A stretch of DNA of 64,000 bases from positions 62,001 through 126,000 of the forward strand of contig NZ_JANBVS010000017.1 in assembly GCF_024586915.1 (NCBI RefSeq), given 5' to 3'. Made by a program: the position numbers and the translations under genes. Every line of letters begins with the position of its first letter. The stretch's first letter is position 1. The notes under the pieces were generated by a model, which saw only the letters and a list, made by a program, of their open reading frames with translations, did not search any database and had not been told where the DNA came from. This document shows positions 18,127 to 26,432 of this stretch, piece by piece. Source of the DNA: Bradyrhizobium sp. SRS-191. GTDB lineage: Bacteria > Pseudomonadota > Alphaproteobacteria > Rhizobiales > Xanthobacteraceae.

Positions 18127-18765
18127 ATGATTGATCCGGCCGACAGCACTACCCAGGTGATGCAGGACGAGGATTCCTCGAAACGGCGTCAGATCCTCGA
18201 AGGCGCCCGCAAGGTCTTCATGGACATGGGTTTCGATGGCGCCAGCATGGGCGAGATCGCGCGTGTCGCCGGTGTCTCCAAGGGCACGCTCTACGTCTAC
18301 TTCGCCGACAAATTCCGCCTGTTCGAGGCGATCGTCGCCGAAGAGACCGTGCATCGGGGCGCCTCGAACTTCGATTTCGATCCCTCCCGTGATGCCGAGA
18401 CCGTGCTGTATGAATTCGGCACGGCCTGGATTGCCGTGGTATGCCGTCCCGGCGGCGGATCGGCGATCCGCACGGTCATGGCGATCGCCGAGCGCATGCC
18501 GGAGGTCGGGCGCCGCTATTACGACTGCGTCATCGAAGGCACGATCGGCCGGCTCGCGGCTTATCTGCAGGCCCGCGTCGAGGCGAAGGAGCTCGCAATC
18601 GATGACTGTCATCTCGCGGCCTCGCAATTCCAGCTGATGTGCCAGGCGACGCTGTTCCTGCCCTTCATCTTCCAGGGCGCCCCCGCCCCCTCGCCGGACG
18701 AGGTGCACAAGGTGGTGGCCAGCGCCGTGCGCATGTTCCTCGCGACCTACGGCATCAGGTCCTGA
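18127..18765 (+). CDS. TetR-family repressor of the divergent efflux operon
   Basis: This 212-residue protein has a TetR helix-turn-helix at about 20-65 (RRQILEGARKVFMDMGFDGASM, then VAGVSKGTLYVYFADKFRLF, quoted in two parts) and a C-terminal ligand/dimer domain. It is divergent from the EmrAB-type operon with two matching palindromes between, so it most likely represses both itself and the pump and is released by a pump substrate. The inducer is unknown. Confidence 0.9.
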   Translation: MIDPADSTTQVMQDEDSSKRRQILEGARKVFMDMGFDGASMGEIARVAGVSKGTLYVYFADKFRLFEAIVAEETVHRGASNFDFDPSRDAETVLYEFGTAWIAVVCRPGGGSAIRTVMAIAERMPEVGRRYYDCVIEGTIGRLAAYLQARVEAKELAIDDCHLAASQFQLMCQATLFLPFIFQGAPAPSPDEVHKVVASAVRMFLATYGIRS

Positions 18766-18802
18766 GACCTCGCCGGCCGCGATGAGAACCGCGGCACGAT
18801 CG

Positions 18803-18853
18803 GTCACAGCCAAGTCCGTCATAGCCAAGTCCGTCACAGCCAAATCCGTCCGG
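18803..18853. repeat. 15-nt tandem repeat, three copies
   Basis: The unit GTCACAGCCAAGTCC is repeated about three times with single-base changes. On the plus strand it lies in a short frame (18782-18883, 33 codons) that would read V-T-A-K-S repeats, but there is no ribosome binding site. On the minus strand it reads T-D-L-A-V. It is a 15-nt unit like the one in the gene at 55379. Confidence 0.7.
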
Positions 18854-18883
18854 GACATGCGCTCTCCTTCTCGCGGCAGGTGA

Positions 18884-19552
18884 CGCCCGAGCTTTGCAAT
18901 CAGATCACCCTCGCTTCGATCGGAGGGCGCAGGGAAGGCCGGGCGCTGGCCGCGCCCGTGGCCCGCCTGCGGAAAAAAATGCAGGCGGCAGGTACCACAG
19001 GTTTGGCCGAGACGACCCGGCCTTCCCCGCGCGATGGGTTGACGGCTTATACGCAGTCTCCCCGGTGTCCGGCCTTGTAGCCACCGTCATCCGCGCGATG
19101 CTTTCAGCATCGGCCGCGAACTTGACGCCAGCGTCGGGGCGTCAGGACCCTACGACTTCACCGTCCTGCCGGTCGCGTTCGTCCGCTCGCGATTTTCAGC
19201 GCGCTGCGCGCCGACAGGCCACCACTCCCCGCCCCCAACGCTCGTGACGACCGCGAAACGTCCCTCTTCGATCGAGGCGGGATGGGGAGAGAGAACCATA
19301 AAATTCGGAAAAATGGAAGTTGAATATTTTTGGCGCGGGGACTGGACAGGGCAAATCAGCTTGATGGGATTGATGAAATGAGCTTCTGCGCGCAGGTTCG
19401 CGGCAGGCCAGACTCGTCAGAGGCCGCGAGGGTAGGGCAGCGCGACATAGTGATTCAGCGCCCCGACGATCTCGCATACCATTGTCTGTCTCAGGAGGCG
19501 GTCGCCCCGTTTTCAGCCGGACCACCTTTTGCTCTTAGCGAATACGTGCGAC
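18884..19552. other. Gene-poor stretch leading into an A/T-rich segment
   Basis: No frame here has a believable start plus content. Base composition shifts: GC-rich to about 19260, then clearly richer in A/T from about 19290 onward, continuing through the following gene. The shift may mark the edge of an acquired segment. No repeats or attachment site were recognised at the border. Confidence 0.4.
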
Positions 19553-20398
19553 TTACTGGTTTCTATCGCTCAACTTGCTCAAGCTTGCATCATATTCACC
19601 GATTAGAATCTCAATGCACTCCGGGCAGAGCGATAGTTCGTAGGACGTCTGATTATCTTGAAACCCAAATGCAAAGGAAGGGAACGTTGCCATCATTTGA
19701 GCAAGCGTCACCGAACACAGCTTTGATTGATTGTTGCTGGTTGCCACAATATCCGCATCTCCTTTGAATGATCTATTCCCAGTGACCCCGCGCTCAACGA
19801 TCCAGCCCTTAGCTTCCAGAAGAGCTTTAATTTGCACGGTGACGGAACTAGCCTTCTCGCTCTGAGGTTTGGAAAAGATAATTGCATGGCATGTTTTGAC
19901 ACCGGAGGGAAGGCTAGCTGTCAGCGCCTCTTTCATTTGCTCCAAATATGCTGGCATCATCGCACGCGGGATTGAGAGGAACGGCCTGTTATCACGATCA
20001 GGCCGGACGTTCTCAACTTGTAGTGCCTTCTCTGTAGGGGATACCTTCCACATCAAGACCATAAAGGATATGACGACAATCAACGGCGCCAGTATCAAGG
20101 TTAGACGTCCGGCGTCTCCCCGAAATCGAAGATGCATTGGCATACGATCGTTCGAGAGAGGCGCTCGGCGGAGAGCCTTCACTAGACCTTCTTGAAGGCT
20201 GTTTGACCACTTGGATACATAAAGAACTAAAGCTCCCAGAAACAGCGAAATACAGGCAACTATCCATCCGCGAATAGAAATTGTGTGCCCTTCTAGAAAT
20301 CGGCGTCCTACCTCTTCCACCGGCATAAGGATCAAAGCTAACCCGACATAGTCTAAGAATGTAAACAGAGTCCGATCTTGTTCCTGACCATGGCTCAT
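19553..20398 (-). CDS. Unknown membrane protein in an A/T-rich segment
   Basis: I do not recognise this family. The 281-residue product has two hydrophobic helices near the N-terminus (about 12-30 and 43-65), a basic loop, a third helix at about 100-120 (LTLILAPLIVVISFMVLMW), then a roughly 160-residue soluble domain with HAIIFSKPQSEKASSVTVQI and two cysteines in CPEC near the end. I chose ATG 20398, which has GGAG 8 nt upstream, over a GTG at 20446. Base and codon use are unlike its neighbours, which suggests horizontal transfer. It stands alone, with no partner gene. Confidence 0.75.
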   Translation of the reverse strand: MSHGQEQDRTLFTFLDYVGLALILMPVEEVGRRFLEGHTISIRGWIVACISLFLGALVLYVSKWSNSLQEGLVKALRRAPLSNDRMPMHLRFRGDAGRLTLILAPLIVVISFMVLMWKVSPTEKALQVENVRPDRDNRPFLSIPRAMMPAYLEQMKEALTASLPSGVKTCHAIIFSKPQSEKASSVTVQIKALLEAKGWIVERGVTGNRSFKGDADIVATSNNQSKLCSVTLAQMMATFPSFAFGFQDNQTSYELSLCPECIEILIGEYDASLSKLSDRNQ

Positions 20399-20539
20399 AT
20401 ACGAAATCTCCGAAGTCACCCGACTGTTCAGGGCGTCATCATACACGTTAGCCGTGTGGCCGCCTACGAAGCCATTTCGATTTATGTTCGTAATTCAGCG
20501 GACTGAGGGCAAAGCAGATGAGCGGTGGCCGGCTGCTTC

Positions 20540-20995
20540 TTACTTTTTCCCGCCCTTCGTCGCGTGCGGATGCGCATGCCCATCGCCATGCGCCGCCTCG
20601 ATCGGCATCATCGCGACGTGGCCGTGGCGGACGCCGCGCTCGGCGATGACGTGGTCGGCGAAGGCCTTGACCTCCGCCCGCTCGCCCTTGAGCACGGTGA
20701 CCTCGAGGCAGCTCTCCTGATCGATGTGGACGTGCAGGGTGGCCTGGGCGAGGCCGGAATGGTCGTGCGCCTCCTGCGTCAGCCGCTTGGGCAATTCGCG
20801 CGCGGCGTGATCGTAGACGTAGCTCAGGGTGGCGATGCACGGGCGGGTGTCGCTGGCGCCGGTGTCGGCGCTCTCCAGGCCGCTGCGCAAGAGGTCGCGA
20901 AACGCCTCCGAGCGATTGTCGTAGCCGCGCCGTTCCATGAAGGCGTCGACCTCCGCGAGCAGATCATCGTCGATGGTGATCGTCAGGCGCTGCAT
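20540..20995 (-). CDS. nikR: Nickel-responsive transcriptional regulator NikR
   Basis: NikR is a ribbon-helix-helix repressor that binds DNA when loaded with Ni(II). The 151 residues align well with the family: RHH domain 1-45 (MQRLTITIDDDLLAEVD, NRSEAFRDLLRS) and ACT-like metal domain with LSYVYDH, TLHVHIDQESCLEV. The nickel ligands correspond to His88, His90, Cys96 and a histidine at 77 or 79. A histidine-rich tail (HGDGHAHPHATK) is an extra likely metal-binding feature. It is divergent from a TonB receptor with a NikR site in between. Confidence 0.95.
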   Translation of the reverse strand: MQRLTITIDDDLLAEVDAFMERRGYDNRSEAFRDLLRSGLESADTGASDTRPCIATLSYVYDHAARELPKRLTQEAHDHSGLAQATLHVHIDQESCLEVTVLKGERAEVKAFADHVIAERGVRHGHVAMMPIEAAHGDGHAHPHATKGGKK

Positions 20996-21028
20996 GCATC
21001 GTCTCCCGGCGGCAACACAGGCCTAGCA

Positions 21029-21056
21029 GTATGATGTTTGTCCGTTGACATCATAC
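21029..21056. promoter_or_regulatory. NikR operator (GTATGA-N16-TCATAC)
   Basis: GTATGA at 21029-21034 and TCATAC at 21051-21056 are separated by exactly 16 nt. This is the spacing and sequence of the known Escherichia coli NikR operator upstream of nikABCDE. It lies 34 nt upstream of nikR and about 130 nt upstream of my chosen receptor start, so it can control both. Confidence 0.88.
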
Positions 21057-21187
21057 TGGTGTCACCTTAGCGTTCTTTAACACTCGACAGTGGGGCGATC
21101 CAAGCGCGCGTGCCGCCAGCCAATGAGGGCTCGCGGCCAACGATGATGCATGCACGTCCGATGGTGAGATCGAGGCGCGTGGCGACG

Positions 21188-23512
21188 ATGCGGTGGCGTG
21201 GGGCGAGTGTGGGTGTACTGATGGCGGCACTGGCGCAGCAGGCGCAGGCCCATCCGGAGCGCGCCCCCGCCGAGTTGCCGACGGTCGATGTCGATGCGCC
21301 CAAGCGCACCACCAAGCCCAAGCCGCAGGTCCGGCGCGCGGCCCAACAGCCGAAACCGGGCGCACCACGCCCGCTTGTCGGAGCGGCGCCGACCGCGACG
21401 GCCGCAGCCGCCTCGGCGCTATCAGGCGCGCCCAGCGCCGGCACCGGCGCGGCGCGCCCGCAGGACATGGCGAGCGAGACGGTCGTCACCGGCGAGGAGA
21501 TCAACGCGCGACCTGCGACGCGCCCCGGCGAGGTACTGGAGGCCGTGCCCGGGCTGATCGTCACGCAGCACTCCGGCGAAGGCAAAGCCAACCAGTATTT
21601 TCTGCGCGGCTATAATCTCGACCACGGCACCGACCTGGCGCTGTTCGTCGACGGCGTGCCGGTCAACATGCGCACCCATGCGCATGGCCAGGGCTATGCC
21701 GACCTCAACTGGCTGATGCCGGAGACGATCGGCCGTGTCGACGTGCGCAAGGGCCCTTATTTCGCAGATGAAGGTGATTTCGCCTCGGTCGGCAGCGTGC
21801 ATATCGGCCTGGTCGACAGCGTGCCCAAGGCGATCGCGCAGATGACGGCGGGCAGCTTCGGCTATCGCCGCTTCTTCGGCATGGACTCCGTGCATGTCGG
21901 CGACGGCCACCTGCTGATCGCGGGCGAGGCGGGCCGCTATGACGGCCCATGGACCACGCCGGACGACGCCAAGAAGCTCAACGGACTGATGCGCTACTCG
22001 CAGGGCACCGCGACCGACGGCTTCTCGATCACCGGCATGGCCTATGCGAATCGCTGGACCTCGACGGACCAGGTGCCGGAGCGTGCGATCACGTCGGGCG
22101 AACTCGGCCGCTACGATGCGGTCGATCCGACCGACGGCGGCAAGACCAACCGCTTCGCGCTGTCGGGCCGCGTCGCCGGCACCGACGAGGCGGGCTCGTG
22201 GAAGGCGAATGCCTATCTGGTGAAGAGCCAGCTCGATCTCTACAACAATTTCACCTATGCGCTGCGCGACCCCGTCAATGGCGATCAGTTCCACCAGCAT
22301 GACGACCGGCTGATGCTCGGCGCCAATGCCTCGCGGACGCTCAACGGCAGCTTTGCCGGCTTACCGATGGAGACGACCTTCGGCGTCCGGACGCGCTACG
22401 ACGACATCGCGCTGGCGCTGAGCTACACCGCACAGCGCAACTATCTGACCACCGTTCGCGCCGACAAGGTCGGCGAAGGCAGCGTCGGGCTCTATGTCGA
22501 GAACACCGTGCGCTGGACCGACTGGCTGCGCACCACCGTCGGCTATCGCGGCGATTATTACCAGACGCATGTCTATTCGCTGACCAACGGCAACAACACC
22601 GGAGACGCGGCAGCCGGCCTCGGCAGTCCCAAGTTTCGCATGGTGGTCGGGCCGTTCAACCAGACGGAATTCTTCCTCGGCGCCGGCTATGGCATGCACA
22701 GCAATGATGCGCGCGGCGCGACGACGACCGAGGATCCGGCTAATGCGAACAACAAGCTCGCCTCGTCACCGCTGCTGGTGCGCACCAAGGGCGCCGAGGT
22801 CGGAATGCGTACCCGGATCATCCCCGGACTCGATTCCTCGCTGAGCGTCTTCATGCTCAACCAGGACTCCGAGATCCTGTTCTCGGGCGACGCCGGCGAC
22901 ACCTCGGCAAGCCGGCCGAGTCGGCGCTACGGCTTCGAGTTCACCAACCATTATCGCCCGGCGTCGTGGATCGACATCGATGCCGACCTCGCGATGACCC
23001 ATGCGCGCTTCGTCGGCGAGGATACCGATCAGGCCGCGACCTATGCCCAGTTGATCGGTCTGGGCGCGCCGGCCGAGGTGTTGCGCGGCAACGCGCCCGG
23101 CAACTACATCCCCAATGCGCCGTCGATGATCGCCTCGGCGGGCATCACCCTCGGCGAGACGACCGGCTGGTTCGGCGGGGTGCGCTGGCGCTATCTGGGC
23201 GCAACGCCGCTGACCGAGGACAACTATTTCCGCTCCACCGCGACCAGCGTGTTCAACGGCCGCATCGGCTTCCGCGACGCCAATGGCTGGCGGATCCAGC
23301 TCGATGTGCTGAACCTGTTCAACACCAAGGCCAACCAGATCTCGTATGGATATGGCTCGCTGCTGCCGAGCGACGCGCTGTACCAGACTTGCTACCCCCG
23401 CGGGGGGACGTCGACCGTGCCCACGCAAGTCTGCCAAACCGGCGTGATGGACCGCGTGCTCCACCCGATCGAGCCGCTCACGTTCCGGGTGACGGTGGCG
23501 GGAACGTTTTAA
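21188..23512 (+). CDS. TonB-dependent outer membrane receptor, probably for nickel
   Basis: The product is about 774 residues from ATG 21188, which has GAGGCG about 9 nt upstream and gives a clean signal peptide (WRGASVGVLMAALAQQAQA); in-frame GTG/ATG starts exist at 21110, 21143, 21146 and 21161. A Pro/Lys-rich spacer is followed by the plug domain (EVLEAVPGLIVTQHSGEGKA, NQYFLRGYNLDHGTDLALFVDG) and a 22-stranded barrel ending in phenylalanine. Control by the NikR site suggests nickel or a nickel chelate as substrate; that part is inference. No inner-membrane nickel transporter is adjacent. Confidence 0.88.
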   Translation: MRWRGASVGVLMAALAQQAQAHPERAPAELPTVDVDAPKRTTKPKPQVRRAAQQPKPGAPRPLVGAAPTATAAAASALSGAPSAGTGAARPQDMASETVVTGEEINARPATRPGEVLEAVPGLIVTQHSGEGKANQYFLRGYNLDHGTDLALFVDGVPVNMRTHAHGQGYADLNWLMPETIGRVDVRKGPYFADEGDFASVGSVHIGLVDSVPKAIAQMTAGSFGYRRFFGMDSVHVGDGHLLIAGEAGRYDGPWTTPDDAKKLNGLMRYSQGTATDGFSITGMAYANRWTSTDQVPERAITSGELGRYDAVDPTDGGKTNRFALSGRVAGTDEAGSWKANAYLVKSQLDLYNNFTYALRDPVNGDQFHQHDDRLMLGANASRTLNGSFAGLPMETTFGVRTRYDDIALALSYTAQRNYLTTVRADKVGEGSVGLYVENTVRWTDWLRTTVGYRGDYYQTHVYSLTNGNNTGDAAAGLGSPKFRMVVGPFNQTEFFLGAGYGMHSNDARGATTTEDPANANNKLASSPLLVRTKGAEVGMRTRIIPGLDSSLSVFMLNQDSEILFSGDAGDTSASRPSRRYGFEFTNHYRPASWIDIDADLAMTHARFVGEDTDQAATYAQLIGLGAPAEVLRGNAPGNYIPNAPSMIASAGITLGETTGWFGGVRWRYLGATPLTEDNYFRSTATSVFNGRIGFRDANGWRIQLDVLNLFNTKANQISYGYGSLLPSDALYQTCYPRGGTSTVPTQVCQTGVMDRVLHPIEPLTFRVTVAGTF

Positions 23513-23600
23513 AACTTGCTTGTCATACCGGCGGATCGTTTCCTCGGCTCAACATCGTTGCTTCGATCTTCAATAGAGGCACACGCCCGCCGCGCGAACA

Positions 23601-23803
23601 GTGCCCTCCCCTCCCCCTTGCGGGGAGGGGTCGGGGGTGGGGGTCCACGAACTCCGCTCCTCATGATGATTTCAAGACCTTGAAGAGCAGGACGCTTCTG
23701 GTTGCGCTCTCCGGTCGCTCATGGCTGATCGGGGCACTTACTGAGTTCAGCGCCCGGAGACCCCCACCCCCAACCCCTCCCCGCAAGGGGGAGGGGAGCT
23801 CAC
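23601..23803. repeat. Palindromic intergenic element (family A), arms split by about 110 nt
   Basis: The left arm at about 23601-23646 (CCCTCCCCTCCCCCTTGCGG...) and right arm at about 23757-23803 (ending GGGGGAGGGGAG) are complementary, with an unrelated centre. Same family as 16420 and 59869. It follows the TonB receptor gene. Confidence 0.8.
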
Positions 23804-23897
23804 CGTCTTTTTGGCGAAGAGCTCGGCTCAATGAGTAGTGGAGTCTGGAAACCCCAAGCGACGCTGATGAGAGTCCCTGTCCACACCTCAGCGGCGG

Positions 23898-24136
23898 TGC
23901 GCTCCCTCTCCCCGTTCTTCACGGGGAGAGGGTCGGGGTGAGGGGCAGCGCCACGGGTGGTGTGAATAGTAAGCTACTCTCACCTTTGCCTGGCAAACAG
24001 ATGCATCACCGAGGTCTCGAGTGTGAGAATCGAACTCATCAGTTGCTCTGCCCGTGTGGCTGCCCCTCACCCCAGCCCTCTCAGCGCGAACGAAGCTCGT
24101 CGCGGCCCCGTGAAGAACGGGGAAAGGGAGCGCAGC
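23898..24136. repeat. Palindromic intergenic element (family B), right arm interrupted
   Basis: The left arm CTCCCTCTCCCCGTTCTTCA-CGGGGAGAGGG-TCGGGGTGAGGGGCAGC is mirrored at 24059-24136, but there the right arm is broken by about 28 unrelated bases (about 24081-24108). Other copies of family B: 34478, 51640 and 55001. Confidence 0.78.
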
Positions 24137-24192
24137 GTCCGCGCCGTTGGAGGGCAGCTCAACCAAGGCCTGACCGTACAACGCATCCCTCG

Positions 24193-24444
24193 TCACCCGC
24201 ACAAAGGCGGACCATCAGCAACGATTGCGATCTCGAAATCCACATCGTCATCGCTGACCTCGTTGCAGCTCGCGCTCGGCGGCGGCACCCGCCACGGAAT
24301 CGGCTTCGGCGGCATCAGCGCGAGACGCTGCGCATCGGCGACGGCGCGGCGGGCGATCTTCAGCGAGCGGCACACCAGGATCGGCTGCTCGCCGGTGCAG
24401 ACCTCGAAGCCCGAGCCAATCGCCTTGATGCGATACAATGCCAT
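24193..24444 (-). CDS. Small hypothetical protein, 83 residues
   Basis: I cannot name a function. From ATG 24444 it reads MALYRIKAIGSGFEVCTGEQ, followed by a helical part (ILVCRSLKIARRAVADAQRL) and a Pro-rich, acidic tail. The alternating beta then helix pattern resembles small DUF2188-like proteins, but that is only an impression. GGGAG lies about 9 nt upstream. The frame extends to 24525 without support. It is a stand-alone gene between repeat elements. Confidence 0.55.
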   Translation of the reverse strand: MALYRIKAIGSGFEVCTGEQPILVCRSLKIARRAVADAQRLALMPPKPIPWRVPPPSASCNEVSDDDVDFEIAIVADGPPLCG

Positions 24445-24666
24445 CTCCACCACTCCCATCCGGCCAGCAACCAGAACCCCGCGCGCCTTGTTCCTGGCGA
24501 GTGTGGCAGGTCTAGTGTCGGCCAATGGCGGACGGCAAAATTGGTCAACGGACTCCTAATGCGCAACCCACGCTGCGGGCATTTGCGTTCCGGAGCGGAA
24601 CAGGGCGTGCGCTCGAGTGCATCCTGCGGAAGAGAAATCCACAGACGCGCACAGGCGCGAGCGAGT

Positions 24667-24738
24667 GGCGAAGAGCGAATGGCGAATGGATGCAATGGCC
24701 TCGATTCGCTACTCGCCATTCGCTATTCGCCTCTTCTC
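24667..24738. repeat. Inverted repeat downstream of the extensin-like gene
   Basis: GGCGAAGAGCGAATGGCGA on the left and the complement of GGCGAATAGCGAATGGCGA on the right form nearly perfect arms around about 30 nt. It ends at the stop of the extensin-like gene and may act as its 3' hairpin. Confidence 0.7.
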
Positions 24739-25921
24739 AATAATCGCGGAACTCGTCTTCCTCGTTGATCAGCTGGCCGATCGACTTGGGCTGCTTGCGC
24801 GCCGGGATCGAGCTGGTCACGTCAGGGTCGCGCTGGCCGTAGCCATAGCGGCGCTGCTGGACGCGCGCGGCGACCGTCTCGCCGGATTGCGCAGCAGGCT
24901 GGCAGATCAGCCGGCGGCTGGCGCGGCGCATCAGGTCCACATGGATGTGGTCGTAGTGATAGACGTTGGAGCCGGGCGCGAGCACCGTGGTGAACTGCTG
25001 GCAGGCGCCACCCTGGACGTCACGCAGAAAGCCCTGCTCTTCCGGCACGCCGATCCAGCCGTCCTTGACGGTGATGCGGCGGCCGTCGGAGAGGATGAAG
25101 GCCGAGATGTCGAGCGCATTGCCGAAGGCGTGCTCGGAGATGTGCGCGCTCGGATTGCCGTTCATGCCGCGGCAGGAATAGGCCGAGATCTGCTTGATCT
25201 CGACGACGCGCTGGCCGAACCAGCGCTGCGCGGCCGGCTGCACCGACTCGGCGAGCCAGCGGTCCAGCGCGGAGACGATTGGACAGGCGAGCGTCGCGGT
25301 CGGCTTCACCGCCACCGGCCCGGTGGTGCCGACCGGATCGCGCGACGGCCCGAGCCGCGGCGGCGGCTCCTGCTGCTGCGGATAGGCGGTGCGCGGCGCG
25401 GGCTGGCCTCGATACGGCGCGGCGGGATACGACCTGTCGGCCGGCAGGTTGACGTCGTCCTCGCCTGCCGGCGGCTCGAGTTGCAGCGGCGCTCCCGGCG
25501 CGGCGCCGTAGCCCGGCTGGGCCGATGCAGCGTTCGGATAGCCTGCATTCGACGAGGGATAGGCCGGCTGAGGCTGGTAGGTCGACGGCGGATAGCTCGG
25601 CGGCTGTTTGTTGATCGGCCAGCGCGGCTGGCCGCCGATCGATCCCGGCGGGCGCAGGCTCTCGTCGGCGAAGCCATAGCTCGCGGTGGCCTCGCCGAGC
25701 GCGGCCACTTTCAAGGGATAGTCGGCGCCGCACATGCCGGGGCCTGAGATCGGATCGATGCGGACGATGTCCGCACTCTCCCTCACCGCGCCTGATTTCA
25801 GGCAGGCGATCTCGGCCTCGGCCCGCCACGGCTCGCGTTCCTGGAAAAATCCACGGCCGCAACCCGCAAGCGAGACAAGGACGATGGAGCCGACGAGATA
25901 CAAACGAACTCCGCGCGTCAT
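24737..25921 (-). CDS. Extensin-like lipoprotein with peptidase-fold C-terminal domain
   Basis: This 394-residue protein has a lipoprotein signal peptide with lipobox L-A-G-C (Cys21), a short conserved region, a low-complexity Pro/Tyr/Gln/Ser-rich linker (about 95-195), and the Extensin-like_C domain (about 205-340). That domain carries EHAFGNALDIS and HYDHIHVDL, an arrangement matching the metal-binding histidines and aspartate of the M15/VanY-type D-Ala-D-Ala peptidase fold. It may act on murein at the envelope; activity is inferred. No operon partner. Confidence 0.85.
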   Translation of the reverse strand: MTRGVRLYLVGSIVLVSLAGCGRGFFQEREPWRAEAEIACLKSGAVRESADIVRIDPISGPGMCGADYPLKVAALGEATASYGFADESLRPPGSIGGQPRWPINKQPPSYPPSTYQPQPAYPSSNAGYPNAASAQPGYGAAPGAPLQLEPPAGEDDVNLPADRSYPAAPYRGQPAPRTAYPQQQEPPPRLGPSRDPVGTTGPVAVKPTATLACPIVSALDRWLAESVQPAAQRWFGQRVVEIKQISAYSCRGMNGNPSAHISEHAFGNALDISAFILSDGRRITVKDGWIGVPEEQGFLRDVQGGACQQFTTVLAPGSNVYHYDHIHVDLMRRASRRLICQPAAQSGETVAARVQQRRYGYGQRDPDVTSSIPARKQPKSIGQLINEEDEFRDY

Positions 25922-26170
25922 CTGCAGAGGTTTGCGGCAATTTGCTTAAGGACCTGTCAATGCCGTCCATTTACGGGACGCAAACCATGGAGACGCGACG
26001 ACGGTCTTTTTACGGGGAAGTGACAGCCGCGCTGTCTTTTTTGCCGATGCCGATCGGGTATGTGTGGCGCGCTTTACGAAACGGCTGCGTCACGCGCACG
26101 CTGCATCGGGAGCGCCATCAGGAGAGAGCGCAGGTCAGCTGCGCGAGGAATGCGAAACGGGAGCCGTCCC
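25922..26170. other. Intergenic region upstream of the extensin-like gene
   Basis: About 250 nt between divergent genes. A T-rich segment with GGGACG and TTTTTACGGGG around 25975-26015 could hold promoters; nothing specific is recognised. Confidence 0.3.
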
Positions 26171-26254
26171 ATGAGCCTTGCCGATCGGCTGAGCATGGTG
26201 GTCACGTATGTCGTGTTTGCATTTGTCGGCGCGATCGTCGTCGGCTTGGTCTGA
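26171..26254 (+). CDS. Single-helix small membrane protein, 27 residues
   Basis: The frame reads MSLADRLSMVVTYVVFAFVG then AIVVGLV and stops. A GGGAG lies 7-8 nt upstream, a good ribosome binding site. The peptide has a short amphipathic start and one membrane helix (about 9-27). It resembles tiny membrane proteins seen in Bradyrhizobium genomes, but I cannot assign a role. It is shorter than usual gene-calling limits. Confidence 0.5.
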   Translation: MSLADRLSMVVTYVVFAFVGAIVVGLV

Positions 26255-26432
26255 TCGCCGCGCTTCGATCTCGATCAATTGATCCGTGACATCGGGTTGC
26301 CGTGCAAGCGTCAGGCTGCGCGCTTGGTGTCCGTCGTCCGAGGGACGACTGTGACCTTTGTCACAGATCAAAGCCGGGAGGCTCGCCTAAGAGGGTCCTC
26401 AGGTTCACGACGCGGACCTGAGGGAGCACTCC

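Noticed and set aside
18803..18853. Possible CRISPR
   Set aside because: Units are 15 nt and adjacent without spacers, and no cas genes are present.
18043..18858. Long minus-strand frame with T-D-L-A-V repeats
   Set aside because: It lies opposite the tetR gene and its content is the shadow of that gene; only the repeat portion is outside.
24010..24060. tRNA-like GAATCGAACTC segment
   Set aside because: No cloverleaf pairing is found around it; it is part of the centre of a palindromic element.
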